Part shown: piece after piece, positions 1-8,492 of the stretch
Numbering within the stretch: the stretch's first letter is position 1
Layout: every line of letters starts with the position of its first letter
Program-made: the position numbers and the translations under genes
Source: Priapulus caudatus
Lineage: Eukaryota > Priapulida > Priapulimorpha > Priapulimorphida > Priapulidae
Reading direction: 5' to 3'
Assembly (NCBI RefSeq): GCF_000485595.1
Contig: NW_014577798.1
Span: forward strand, 1 to 30,887
Length of the DNA: 30,887 nt
The notes under the pieces: generated by a model
What the model saw: the letters and a program-made list of their open reading frames with translations, nothing else
Told to the model about the DNA's origin: nothing
The model's database searches: none

Positions 1-600
1 ATTCCTAGTGTATAATGTTCACTCAATGTTGCACCTCGCCAATGACGTGCATGAACATGGAAGTGCTTTCCCCTTTTTACTTGCACCGGCTAAAGGGCCT
101 AGTTCGCTCCGTAAAAAAATCCATTGGTACAAATTGTAAAACGATTAAGTGAGCGTGAATGCGTTGGTGAAGAAATCATCACACCTCGTCCTCGTACAAT
201 ATCGATGGAACCCCCTAACAATGCATTCGTACATAACGGTAGATGCTGTGAGGTTCTCGGTCAGGCGCACGATGAAGGTGGCACTAGGATGTATAGGTGC
301 AGGGTATTCAGATCACCTGAGCCAGTGTTTAGAGTGCCATGTGACTCTAGACTAGTAGGAGCGTTCGTCGTGAACAATCGTCGAAGCATCATAAAAATAT
401 TGGAAATACCATCTGAAATGAGGGCGATCAAAATTAGTAACAGAAATGGAACGTCGACCTTCATGGCGATTATGCACGATTTTTAAGTTGTGTACTAATG
501 CTGAGACAAATTATATCCTGTTCACAATTTTTCCATGTCCTTTAACAGAATCTACCACTGTTACAGCAGACCATTACTGGCATATATATATATATATGTA
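1..600 (+). pseudogene. EnSpm/CACTA-type transposase C-terminal tail, copy A (cut by window edge)
   Basis: This is the last part of a transposase of the animal EnSpm type. The visible start encodes YNVHSMLHLANDV, the family's conserved 'NVH..LHL..DV' block, followed by an 'AFPF' block and then an 'IVKRLSE' segment that opens a 120-codon frame ending at 486. The family reads these parts in one frame. Here they lie in three frames, with breaks near a T-run (about 75) and an A7-run (about 113), so the gene is broken. Positions 1-600 match 13035-13640 nearly base for base. Copy A lacks 15 bases after position 64 that copy B has, an in-frame loss flanked by a short 'agt' repeat. Similarity continues past the stop and ends in a TA run. 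The upstream part lies outside the window. Identification is from remembered family motifs. Confidence 0.75.
583..600. repeat. (TA)n run where copy A stops matching copy B
   Basis: A short TA dinucleotide run. The similarity between copy A and copy B ends in this run (copy B: about 13617-13640). Confidence 0.85.
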
Positions 601-1092
601 TGTGTAACGAATTTCGGTCTGCCGCAGCATCACATCCCCGCGTTCTGCTCTCGGCGGTACGTCCCAGCATCCCCGGGGATGTGAGGGGGCTCACCCCCGC
701 ATGGAAGGGCAAATGCACGTGCTGGACACGAGCGTGTCCGAAGCCGACGGAACGGGTATCAAGAATGATTGGCGAAAACTTTCTTAGTGTTTTGATTTCC
801 TACCCGCTGCGAGGCTATATCCGTTAAATGCATTCGCCTGCTAGTCTCACCCATTCGTTATTTGCACGTTTACCGTACGTATACGACTATTTTTCACCGT
901 GAAGTATTATATTATAATTATCACTTTATATTTCTTTGACATGTAGATACATGTTCTTCATGGATGAGACCAAATACAATACCAGAGCACTACAGAACAT
1001 CGAGAGGACGAGGCTATTTTTCGATAGCTGCAGAACTGCGGATTCGCGGAGCAGACAATACTAAATTATCAGAAAAACATACAGAATGTTTG
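601..1092. other. No recognisable gene; GC-rich patch at 615-780
   Basis: I see no recognisable gene. The first half is GC-rich and holds inverted repeats (cacatcccc / ggggatgtg, and ggggg-ctca-ccccc near 680-705). A 75-codon open frame at 600-827 and a 34-codon frame at 960-1061 resemble nothing I know. The stretch ends at the left edge of the viral-derived frame. Confidence 0.5.
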
Positions 1093-1124
1093 ATGGTTTG
1101 ATGCGCTCATGGGCATCAAACCAT
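1093..1124. repeat. 12-bp perfect inverted repeat over the start codon of the viral-derived frame
   Basis: The arms atggtttgatgc (1093-1104) and gcatcaaaccat (1113-1124) are perfect reverse complements with an 8-base loop. The loop contains the ATG at 1109-1111. It could form an RNA hairpin at the start codon, or be a fold-back scar of the integration. Confidence 0.9.
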
Positions 1125-3421
1125 TGATAGAAGAGATAGCAACTGAACAGAACAAAGACAAAGTGCTGATGACCCATTTACAATCCTCGGACGACAGTGG
1201 GATCTTGCTGACAATCAACGTGAATGAAGAGGAATCTGTGCGAGACCCAGACAACCATCTTAGCAGAATGCAGGCTATGGCTCTGGGTGAGGCGCTGCTA
1301 GTGGGTAGGGAGGCCACCATGGCATTCTGGTGCGCCTCCAGCAGTTATGAAAAAAGCACTATCGGAGGCCAACTTGGCATTTTTGAATTCAACTCCGTCT
1401 TTCATAGCAGGAATTCCCTGGTGATGCCATCAATAAAGTTCGTAACCTCATCGCACCTGAGCACAAACCCAATTAGACTGGAGGACCGGGCACAGCAAGC
1501 TTCTAATGTAAGGTCAGACATTCTAAAGAATGGCGGGTCAGTGGAGCAGGTGGCTCAGGTGCAGCTGTTGCAATGTGAAGAGCACTACCGCAACATGGGT
1601 TCGTATACGAATAGGACAGATTTCAAGGACTACAGTCAGGTGATCAGAGAGTTACCCTTGGCTATGTTCGGGTTCTTCCCCCTAGAGCCTTCGCTCTGCG
1701 CCGGGGTGCTAGGACTGAGGTACGCCAGTTTTTGCCAACTTCATAGACCAGGGGCTGAAATGCTCAGGAAAGCCACAGTTCTAATGTTCAACGAAGACGG
1801 GATGAATCGACATAACCAGGAGCTCGAACCTGTTATCAGAGTTTCCTTCGTCCACGGTCAGGATAGGAAATGGAAGAAACTCCAAAAGGTTGTTGACGTC
1901 TCCAGACAGGAAGTGATAGATTACTATGAAGAGAACCCAGTTGAATTGATCAACAAGCCAGAGACAAACGAAGCAGTCACAAAGTGCCTGGAGCTCAAGG
2001 CTACAAATCCACATTTATCTGAGTCCCTCGACTATGGATCGGCGTCAAAACAGCACTCGGCAAGTGTGTATCTTCTCAGGGACAAAGTGTTCACAATCTC
2101 AACGTTGAGCAAAGACAACGTGCGTCAGACCAGAAAAGTGAGATTGATTGACTTGATCAAGAACTACATCAGGTACGTAGGAGAAGCTGAGTGCCCCAAC
2201 GACATCATGAAAACACTGCTCATGGCTTATCCCGAAAGCCAGTCCTATGACACGGTGTCTCAAACACTCCGCACTCTGTGCGTCACAATGGCCACAAAGG
2301 GGCAAAGACAACGAAACAGAAACATGAAACTCAGGTTGCCTCGTCAACCTCAGACCTTTGAAATGCCGCTCAGTGATGTCATCAATGAGTTTTGGTACCA
2401 TCGCGGCATAAGACACTATGGTAGGACAACATACCTCAGATCACTGGAGAACTACTCCAAAACAATCGACTGGATAAGAGAAACCCCTGAGGAGAGTCTG
2501 AGCGTCTCTCCATTCACAAATCAGATAGCACTACATAACTTCCTACGCGTGGACCCGAGGGACACGAGACTGCTGGACATCACAGGGCCAGCCAGGATGA
2601 GAGCAACGGTTCCTGATACAATCAGGGACATCTGTGCCGTATCTCAGTGGCCCGGAATCATACTGCGAGATGCAGGAAGCAACCCAGAGAGACTTGAGAC
2701 TGATGACTCTCTCAAACAGCAGATAAGAGATGTGAAAGTCGCTCTCTGGAGGAAGAAATGCACGATGACAAAGGACAAAGTTCTGGATCAGGACAAGTTC
2801 ATCCATATCCTGCTCAGCATGGACTTAAAAGCGAGCTCAGAAGACCAGATGAAGCTACTGTCAGACTACGACCGGAGACTATGTCTGATGATCAACAACC
2901 TGTTAGGACAGAACATATCGAAAGAGTCCCTCATACTAGCAAAAGGTGGAGTCTTTGGTGGCTATGTGTCCAGGCAAATGTTTGAGTCTCAAAGGGCCGG
3001 CTACAGAGGCTTTGGAGTGTGGAGAGGCCAAATAAATGATGTGGATGTGGAGATACAGATGCAGGATGGAATGGCCGAGGTCTTCACTAACAATCCAGGT
3101 GCCATCAGGGGGGCTGTGAAAGAGATAAGTGAGATCTTGAACTCATCTAAGACAAAATTGCCCTTCCCGAGTTACATGAGCACAGGAGTTCTGTGTGGAA
3201 GCTTATCACCTCCAAGCTGGGAAAATGGGTTGTGGAGATATGAAGAGAGATGGTCCAAAGGGTCCATTCGAGTGATAAGAGCAGAGAGCTTCAAGTACGA
3301 AGTGCCACCACATGATGTAACTACGCTTGAATCGGACCAATTTGGTCTGAAGCTTGTCGGGAAAGGATGCTTCAGGACAAATGCCGAAGGAGGAAGGAGT
3401 GAGTTTGTGCACAACAGATGA
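1109..3421 (+). CDS. Endogenous viral element: bunyavirus-like L protein (RNA polymerase) fragment, open for 770 codons
   Basis: The frame begins inside the polymerase palm. Residues 27-29 are SDD, the motif C of segmented negative-strand viruses. Lysine 82 (EKST) fits motif D. Residues 93-96 are EFNS, the E-F/Y-x-S motif E tetrapeptide typical of segmented negative-strand polymerases. Conserved-looking thumb and post-thumb segments follow, including GFFPL at 188-192, in a style closest to phenuivirus-like L proteins as I remember them. Motifs A and B and the endonuclease are absent, so this is about the C-terminal third of an L protein and cannot be an active polymerase alone. An in-frame stop lies just upstream (1091-1093), so translation would have to start at or after 1109. 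There is no internal stop or frameshift, although nearly every neighbouring gene is broken. That suggests recent integration or selection on the protein. Viral origin is well supported; exact family and expression are not. Confidence 0.88.
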   Translation: MGIKPLIEEIATEQNKDKVLMTHLQSSDDSGILLTINVNEEESVRDPDNHLSRMQAMALGEALLVGREATMAFWCASSSYEKSTIGGQLGIFEFNSVFHSRNSLVMPSIKFVTSSHLSTNPIRLEDRAQQASNVRSDILKNGGSVEQVAQVQLLQCEEHYRNMGSYTNRTDFKDYSQVIRELPLAMFGFFPLEPSLCAGVLGLRYASFCQLHRPGAEMLRKATVLMFNEDGMNRHNQELEPVIRVSFVHGQDRKWKKLQKVVDVSRQEVIDYYEENPVELINKPETNEAVTKCLELKATNPHLSESLDYGSASKQHSASVYLLRDKVFTISTLSKDNVRQTRKVRLIDLIKNYIRYVGEAECPNDIMKTLLMAYPESQSYDTVSQTLRTLCVTMATKGQRQRNRNMKLRLPRQPQTFEMPLSDVINEFWYHRGIRHYGRTTYLRSLENYSKTIDWIRETPEESLSVSPFTNQIALHNFLRVDPRDTRLLDITGPARMRATVPDTIRDICAVSQWPGIILRDAGSNPERLETDDSLKQQIRDVKVALWRKKCTMTKDKVLDQDKFIHILLSMDLKASSEDQMKLLSDYDRRLCLMINNLLGQNISKESLILAKGGVFGGYVSRQMFESQRAGYRGFGVWRGQINDVDVEIQMQDGMAEVFTNNPGAIRGAVKEISEILNSSKTKLPFPSYMSTGVLCGSLSPPSWENGLWRYEERWSKGSIRVIRAESFKYEVPPHDVTTLESDQFGLKLVGKGCFRTNAEGGRSEFVHNR

Positions 3422-3503
3422 ACTCTCCTCAGATGGACAGTGAACCCTCCGTACGAAGAAGGTCCGGAGGACTACGTGGGGCCAGCGCTGAGCATATAAT
3501 AAA
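3422..3503 (+). other. In-frame continuation after the TGA, ending in tandem stops and AATAAA
   Basis: After the TGA at 3419-3421 the same frame stays open for 25 codons (starting TLLRWTVNPP) and closes with TAA TAA at 3497-3502. An AATAAA poly(A) signal overlaps at 3498-3503. The TGA follows an AGA codon and could be a C-to-T change of CGA. Either the ancestral frame ran on, or this is chance. The poly(A) signal would serve a transcript of the viral-derived frame. Confidence 0.5.
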
Positions 3504-3657
3504 TTCTTGAATATAATACAATTTATACTATTATTAACATTTGAAGCAGAGGAAATGTTTTACATTAATTTATGTTGATTTGGCATAGATACTATTTAAT
3601 TGGACAAACACGTGTTTTGATTACAGGCACGGCCTAGAGAAAGAAGCTGTATGTTCT

Positions 3658-3846
3658 TGTGCTGTTACAGGGTATTACCCTGTATGTTATTACCGTATGC
3701 TCTCTGACCTTAAACTACGTGAAGCTCTTGTGTTTTTGCTATTGGCCATTTTTGTTCGTGATTTAGCTTGGTCGGCTGATTTTCTATGTAAAGCTTGGTT
3801 TACCACAATGTAAGTACGTCTGATAAGTCAATTGTGGATTGAAGCT
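3658..3846 (+). repeat. Left inverted terminal repeat
   Basis: Reverse complement of 5933-6120 with only scattered differences. It contains a subterminal palindrome, cagggta-t-taccctg, just inside the tip. Confidence 0.92.
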
Positions 3847-4166
3847 GTCTCATAAAGACACTGCTCATCTATGTAGCCAGTACACTACTGTTTTGCAATA
3901 TTTCTTTACAGTACATATAGATGCAACTGAAGTTAGTTTTATGTGCAAGTATCTGAAGCATGTCCACCCCATCTGTGACAGTATTCTCTATTTTTATGTT
4001 GTAGTTTTTTCACCATTTGGTCAAGTGGTCACACATTAAAGACAGACGGTTTAGCTGACTGCTATTTATGAATACTGGATGTTCCATGTTCTTTTTGAAG
4101 AGGCAGTACAGTGAAAAAAATTATATCAAGCCACAGCTAGTAAACGGAGGTTGTGTGTGATACCAC

Positions 4167-4274
4167 AGGCATAGAACAACGTCTCCCGTCACGTGATACT
4201 GACAACGGTCGCCGCCTATAAGGCATAAGACAACGTCTACCGTCACGTGACACTGACAACAGTCGCCGCCTACA
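4167..4274 (+). repeat. Two 54-bp tandem units before the gag start
   Basis: Units beginning aggcata at 4167 and 4221 share 'caacgtct.ccgtcacgtga.actgacaac.gtcgccgccta'. They lie in the leader of the gag-like frame and end just before its likely ATG. Confidence 0.85.
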
Positions 4275-4288
4275 CGGTATATGCAGAC

Positions 4289-5841
4289 ATGCACTCTTCA
4301 GAGAATCAGGACTCACAAGCACCCGAGTCAGAATCTAGAGTTCGCACACTCACGAATCACAGTAGCGATCGACGTAGTAGATCCAGTGGAGATACTACGG
4401 CCAGTAGAGTATCCAGTGTGGCTGGACATCGCGCAAAGGCTGATGCTGCTCGCGCGAAGGCGATCTACGCGCATAAAGAAGCAGAAATAAGGAGACGTCA
4501 ACTCAAGATAAAAGAAGAAACAGACCTGCTGCAGGTCGATCTTGATGTGTTACGCAGTGAGAATGAGGCAGCAATGGCGGAGGCCGAAGCTAAGGCACAC
4601 GAGACATTTACTGGTAGTCAAGACAACCTCTCCAAACTTCCAGACCTCGGATGGGCATCAATGTGGAGTTTCAGAGCAGTGCTGAGCGCACCAGGAGATA
4701 TGCAGCAGAACACGATGCTTCTGATATTCAGAAGGAGAGAGACACGCTGGACAAGATACCTATTTTGCAGGCACAGTTGAAGCCAGAGAACTACAACGTA
4801 GTGAGATCTGATATGTTTCGGCCGGAGGGACATCGTACCAGATTGAGCTCCAGAGCGACTGAATTTCATCCGAGGGGTATCCAGCCTGACATCCCCGCAA
4901 ATGTGACAGAGTCACCAAACGCTGTGCACACGGCTACAGACCTTACACGTCTTTTGTTAAAGACGGAACTTTTGGGTTCACGTTTGATTAATTGCAATGA
5001 TCGTCCGGAGTCTTATGCCTCTTGGAAAACGACTTTTAGGAACGTCACACAATAGTTACAGGTAACTGCTATAGAAGAGCTCGACCTCCTTGTTAGGTGG
5101 CTTGGTCCTGAATCCTCGGGGCAGGCACAGAGTCTGAGAGCGGCAAGTCCATTGAACCACGGAAGAGGCCTTCAGCGTGTGTGGGAGAGACTGGATGATA
5201 GGTATGGTGCTCCCGAGAAAGTGGAAGCGGCCCTAAAATGGCGACTTGAGAGCTTCTCAAGGATTACAGGTAATGATAATAAAAAACTGTATGAACTCTC
5301 TGATATTATGGCAGAGATCGAGGCACTGAAAGAAGATCCTCAATATCAGGCAGTCATGGCATATTTTGACTCATCATCTGGGATCAATCCTATAGCAAAT
5401 CGACTCCCATACGAGATGCAGGAGAAATGGACAACGTCGGCACAGAACTATAAAAGGAAATATGGCGTCACCTTTCCACCATTTTATCATTTCGTGGAAT
5501 TTATTCGAGAAATCGCACATGTGAAGAACGATCCGAGTTTCCTGTTTGAGAGTTCTTACGCCACAACAGGAAGAAAGGACAAGAATTCAATTAGGATCTT
5601 TCAGTCTGACATGAGACCCTTGACAACCAGGAAAGCGGAGATCTCTGATGACAAAGTCGAGGTTGACCCTGAAAGGTTTTGCCCGATTCACAGGATGAGG
5701 CCTACCCTCAACCAGTGCAGGAGCTTTAAACGCAAGCCTATATATAAACGAAGGAAACTCTTGAGGGAGTTTGGCATCTGCTTCAAGTGCTGTGCTTCCT
5801 CTAAACACGCCTTTCGCGATTGTAAGGAGGCTGTTGAATGA
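4289..5841 (+). pseudogene. gag: BEL/Pao-type gag (DUF1759-like) with CCHC-like knuckle, decayed
   Basis: The first frame (ATG at 4289, in frame with 4247) has a Ser/Arg-rich start and then an Ala/Lys/Glu-rich coiled coil ending in EAKAHE, typical of BEL-type gag proteins. The homology moves to another frame between about 4600 and 4650, then runs through 'PESYASWKTTF', 'ELDLLVRWLGP', 'VWERLDDRYG' and 'NKKLYEL', the usual order of a DUF1759-type capsid region. A TAG at 5053-5055 interrupts this frame. The end carries a zinc-knuckle pattern: CPIHR...C then GICFKCCASSKHAFRDC. The frame closes at 5841 without a protease or polymerase. It would have been a particle-forming RNA-binding protein; now it has at least one frameshift and one nonsense codon. 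It is the only payload of the inverted-ended element. Confidence 0.8.
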
Positions 5842-5932
5842 GTCGCATGAACGTCAGCCAACTAATGGCGGGGAGTATGGCTGATTGATTAGATATTATT
5901 CATAGTCATAGTCATGATTAAGTCCATTGTAA

Positions 5933-6120
5933 AGCTGCAATCCACAATTGACTTATCTGACGTACTTACATTGTGGTAAACCAAGCTTTACATAGATAAT
6001 CAGCCGACCAAGCTAAATTACGAACAAAAATGGCCAATAGCAAAAACACAAAGCCTCACGTAGTTTAAGGTCAGATGGCATACGGTAATAACATACAGGG
6101 TAATACCCTGTAACAGCACA
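5933..6120 (-). repeat. Right inverted terminal repeat
   Basis: Inverted copy of 3658-3846. It is followed at once by the second gttct target copy (6121-6125). Confidence 0.92.
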
Positions 6121-6456
6121 GTTCTAATGAGGCAAGGAAATCATTTGAGTCGGCGTCGCATTCATTGCTAGATGATGTCAACCGAAGACAGGTGGCTGAT
6201 TATGTGGAGTACACAGTTGATGTGGCGAATCGACACTACGTGCACAAGGATGCGGGGCAGGTAGCCAAAGCTGCCTCCTTGTTGGATGGGATGTTGTAAG
6301 TACCACTTGTTTTTTTATGTCTATATCCACAGTAGTATATTTCTATTACAGTAATAATTGTCACCTCGGTATTTAGATAAAGGACTTGTAATATAGACAA
6401 TTAGATAGTTTTTGTCAACTCGAAAAATATATCGTTGCTCGAGATAACCAACAATA

Positions 6457-6899
6457 ACATAACAAACTAGAGCACTCGGAGAGCGCAGACCTCCGCCAAG
6501 ACAGCTCTGTGAAAAATTTAATTAATTAATTAATTAATTAAATAATTAATTCCATCCGGATCACCACCAAAATGTAATCAATTCTAAGTCACTCCATTTC
6601 TGACCTATCCTTAAAATTTAATTAATTAATTGAATTGGGATCACCACCAAAATGTAATCAATCGTAAGTTACCCCATTTCTGACATATCCTGAAAATTTT
6701 ATTAATTAATTAATAGAATTGGGATCACCACCAAAATGTAATCAATTGTAAGTTACCCCATTTCTGACCTATCCTGAAAATAGTATGACAATCAGTCCAT
6801 AACTTTTTTAGTTAGGCTGTGCACAAACCCACAAACCAACAAACACACGCCAGTGAAAACATAACCTCCTGCCAACCCCTTGGCGGAGGTAATTAGATA
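6457..6899 (+). mobile_element. SINE-like retroposon with 15-bp target duplication
   Basis: The sequence agataaccaacaata occurs on both sides (6442-6456 and 6900-6914), a target duplication of the length left by LINE-type machinery. The insert carries acctccgccaag near its left end (6489-6500) and the exact complement cttggcggaggt near its right end (6879-6890), so its transcript could close into a stem. Between them lie about three 80-84-bp tandem units. A '...aacctcct...cttggcggaggtaa' end is one I remember as common in marine invertebrate genomes. It lies in the intron between exons A and B of the broken gene. No protein is encoded. Confidence 0.8.
6561..6790 (+). repeat. Three 80-84-bp tandem units inside the SINE-like element
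   Basis: Units starting tcaccaccaaaatgtaatca at 6561, 6641 and 6725. The first two are followed by TTAATTAATTAA-rich linkers. Confidence 0.9.
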
Positions 6900-7275
6900 A
6901 GATAACCAACAATACTCTGCAGAACCACGGAACCAGAACAAGGGAAGAGCGAGGCAATACCCGTCAACGTATTCTCGTCTGGCCCAACGACATCATGATG
7001 CTGCAGGCCAAAAAATGTAATTATATTTAAACTTGAATATTCATATTTCCAACATAAGTGTCTCTAGCTATGAACTTTATCTGCGACATATTTTGGGTAT
7101 TTTTGATAAAACATACCTATCCTTTATTTCTGCAAAATTACAGAAGGACCGTCAACATCGTCATGTGGGATGCTTCGTCTGACAGCAATGCAGACGAAGC
7201 TGCAATCGCAAAAAGGTGTGCTTGTAAATATAAATGTATGACCAATGAAGATAATATAAGCTACAGTATTATAGG

Positions 7276-7475
7276 GCCCGCCCTTGCATGCACATGAACA
7301 CACATGCGATGATGCGCACACAGGCATACACACGCACGCACGCTCTCACGCACACACTCACGATCACGCACACAGACAAATGCAAATGCACACCCACACA
7401 CGCGCTTTGAGAAACAGACGCATGCCCATCATCCATCAACAACGCACATGCCCATGCACACAAACAAGCACATAA
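7276..7475. repeat. CA/CG-alternating low-complexity tract in an intron
   Basis: A degenerate cacacg/cacgca tract of about 200 bp between exons C and D. Open frames across it on both strands are His/Thr- or Cys/Val-rich products of the repeat and are not counted as genes. Confidence 0.85.
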
Positions 7476-8148
7476 AACACAATATCTTAATGTTTCAGAA
7501 CCACAGAGCAAGAAGGAACGGCACAATCGCCATCATCAGGAGAAGAAACGGTTGAAGCTTCAGCGAGAAAAAGGTGATTATTAATGCAACTTAACAACAC
7601 GATGTCATAATTTGTATATGTTTCTTTTTTTCTTTTTTTTTATGGGGATTTAATGGGGTTTCAGTGCTAGATATCAACTGCGTGCAACATTGTGTATGTA
7701 TTATGCATCAATTATATAGGCTTCTTTCCTTTTATGCTAATATCAATAATTCATAGGAAAGTGGCCTATGATGAGCTTCTAAGGATTGCACATCTAACGG
7801 TCGAGGCAGTGCCCCCAAGAGAAAAACATGCAATCACATCTCTCCGGGCGAGGGAGACACTCTATATAACCAATGGTTATATAAGCGATTGAAGATACGA
7901 CGCAATGAAGTGATAGGCACGTTTTGCTAATGATGCTGGTAGACACCACGTTACCATGTTTCACCTCCTCTAGCTATTTAATTGTCACATGTTGAAGAGG
8001 TAATTACCAGGCATTTTCATACACGTTTCAGGACACGTTTGAAATGTTTCTGTACCACAGACCAGGTTTCTTTTTAGGAAATGTTCACTTCATAATAATA
8101 CATGAAAGCAACATTTTCTTTATCATTCATTATGAAATTCGTTTATAG

Positions 8149-8430
8149 CTGCATTTCCACGAGTCCGGCCTACGGAAAAGCGCCTCATGAAGACACTGAT
8201 GAAAATGGGCTCGCACCAAAAGCTAGTCGATGATGTGCTATCCTCATGGATACCGACGATGACTCTCAGAACAACGACTTCCGGGCAAAACCAACTGGCA
8301 AAGTACAAAACTGGCCCGGGTTGGGAATACACCATTCGCATAAAGGTATAGGGCTGATTGTCACAATGAATTTTAAACAAGGAGAGGTAATATGTGATTA
8401 CCACGGCAATCTGATCTCGCATGAACAAGG
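8149..8430 (+). pseudogene. SET-domain exon, frameshifted and cut off
   Basis: The exon opens after tttatag at 8148 with phase 1, matching the preceding exon end at 7875. The first part reads 'FPRVRPTEKRLMKTLMKMG' and continues to about 8245. The SET part is in another frame (from 8246): a KGIGL turn, then 'FKQGEVICDYHGNLIS', the N-terminal strand pair of a SET domain. KMT5A-like proteins share this 'GE.ICDYHG' block. The S-adenosylmethionine-binding NHS segment and catalytic tyrosine are absent. Similarity fades after 8430, and a Harbinger end begins about 60 bp later. It is non-functional as it stands. A family with recombinase-like and SET parts would be unusual, so gene identity is moderate. 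Confidence 0.6.
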
Positions 8431-8492
8431 GTTACAACGTCAGAATTTGTGCCATTTGTTTCATACCAGCGGTAACTTCCTGGGACACCTGG

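Larger units (their letters stand above)
3658..6120 (+). mobile_element. Element with 188-bp inverted ends, TG/CA termini, 5-bp TSD and a gag-like payload
   Basis: The element starts TGTGCTGTTACAGGG and ends with its exact complement, CCCTGTAACAGCACA. The target duplication is gttct (3653-3657 and 6121-6125). About 188 bp at each end (3658-3846, 5933-6120) are near-identical inverted copies. TG...CA ends and a 5-bp duplication are what an LTR-type integrase leaves, but LTRs should be direct, not inverted. Inside are a 54-bp tandem repeat and a decayed BEL-like gag; no protease, reverse transcriptase or integrase is visible. It could be an LTR element rearranged by auto-integration, or a non-autonomous DNA element of Ginger type with a captured gag. 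It is inserted into exon A of the gene above: removing it and one gttct copy restores an open exon. Confidence 0.8.
3627..8430 (+). pseudogene. Broken multi-exon gene: recombinase-like tail plus SET domain start
   Basis: Six exons can be followed by splice sites and phase. Exon A is 3627-3657 plus 6126-6295, split by an inserted element. Exon B is 6923-7016, C 7144-7215, D 7499-7573, E 7757-7875 and F from 8149. Introns before E all fit phase 2, and E to F fits phase 1. Exon C is 72 nt and D is 75 nt, as two phase-2 borders demand. Exon B is 94 nt, carries a TGA and does not fit by one base, so it looks frameshifted. Exon A contains 'QVADYVEYTVDVANRHYVHK', like the helical tail of recombinase-like proteins in aquatic animals. 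Exon F encodes a SET N-terminus after a frame break. I recall predicted animal KMT5A-like proteins with this mixed layout, but cannot confirm it. Upstream exons were not found. Confidence 0.6.

Noticed and set aside
600-827. 75-codon open frame in a GC-rich patch
   Set aside because: No recognisable motif; open frames of this length are expected by chance in GC-rich DNA.
3658-6120. DIRS-type retrotransposon
   Set aside because: DIRS elements have inverted repeats but use a tyrosine recombinase and leave no 5-bp target duplication; no such recombinase is inside.
6487-6900. DNA transposon based on the inverted 12-mers
   Set aside because: The 12-mers are not at the tips, and the 15-bp flanking duplication fits retroposition better than cut-and-paste.
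7269-7526. Cys/Val-rich and His/Thr-rich open frames on both strands
   Set aside because: They are translations of the CA/CG-alternating tract.
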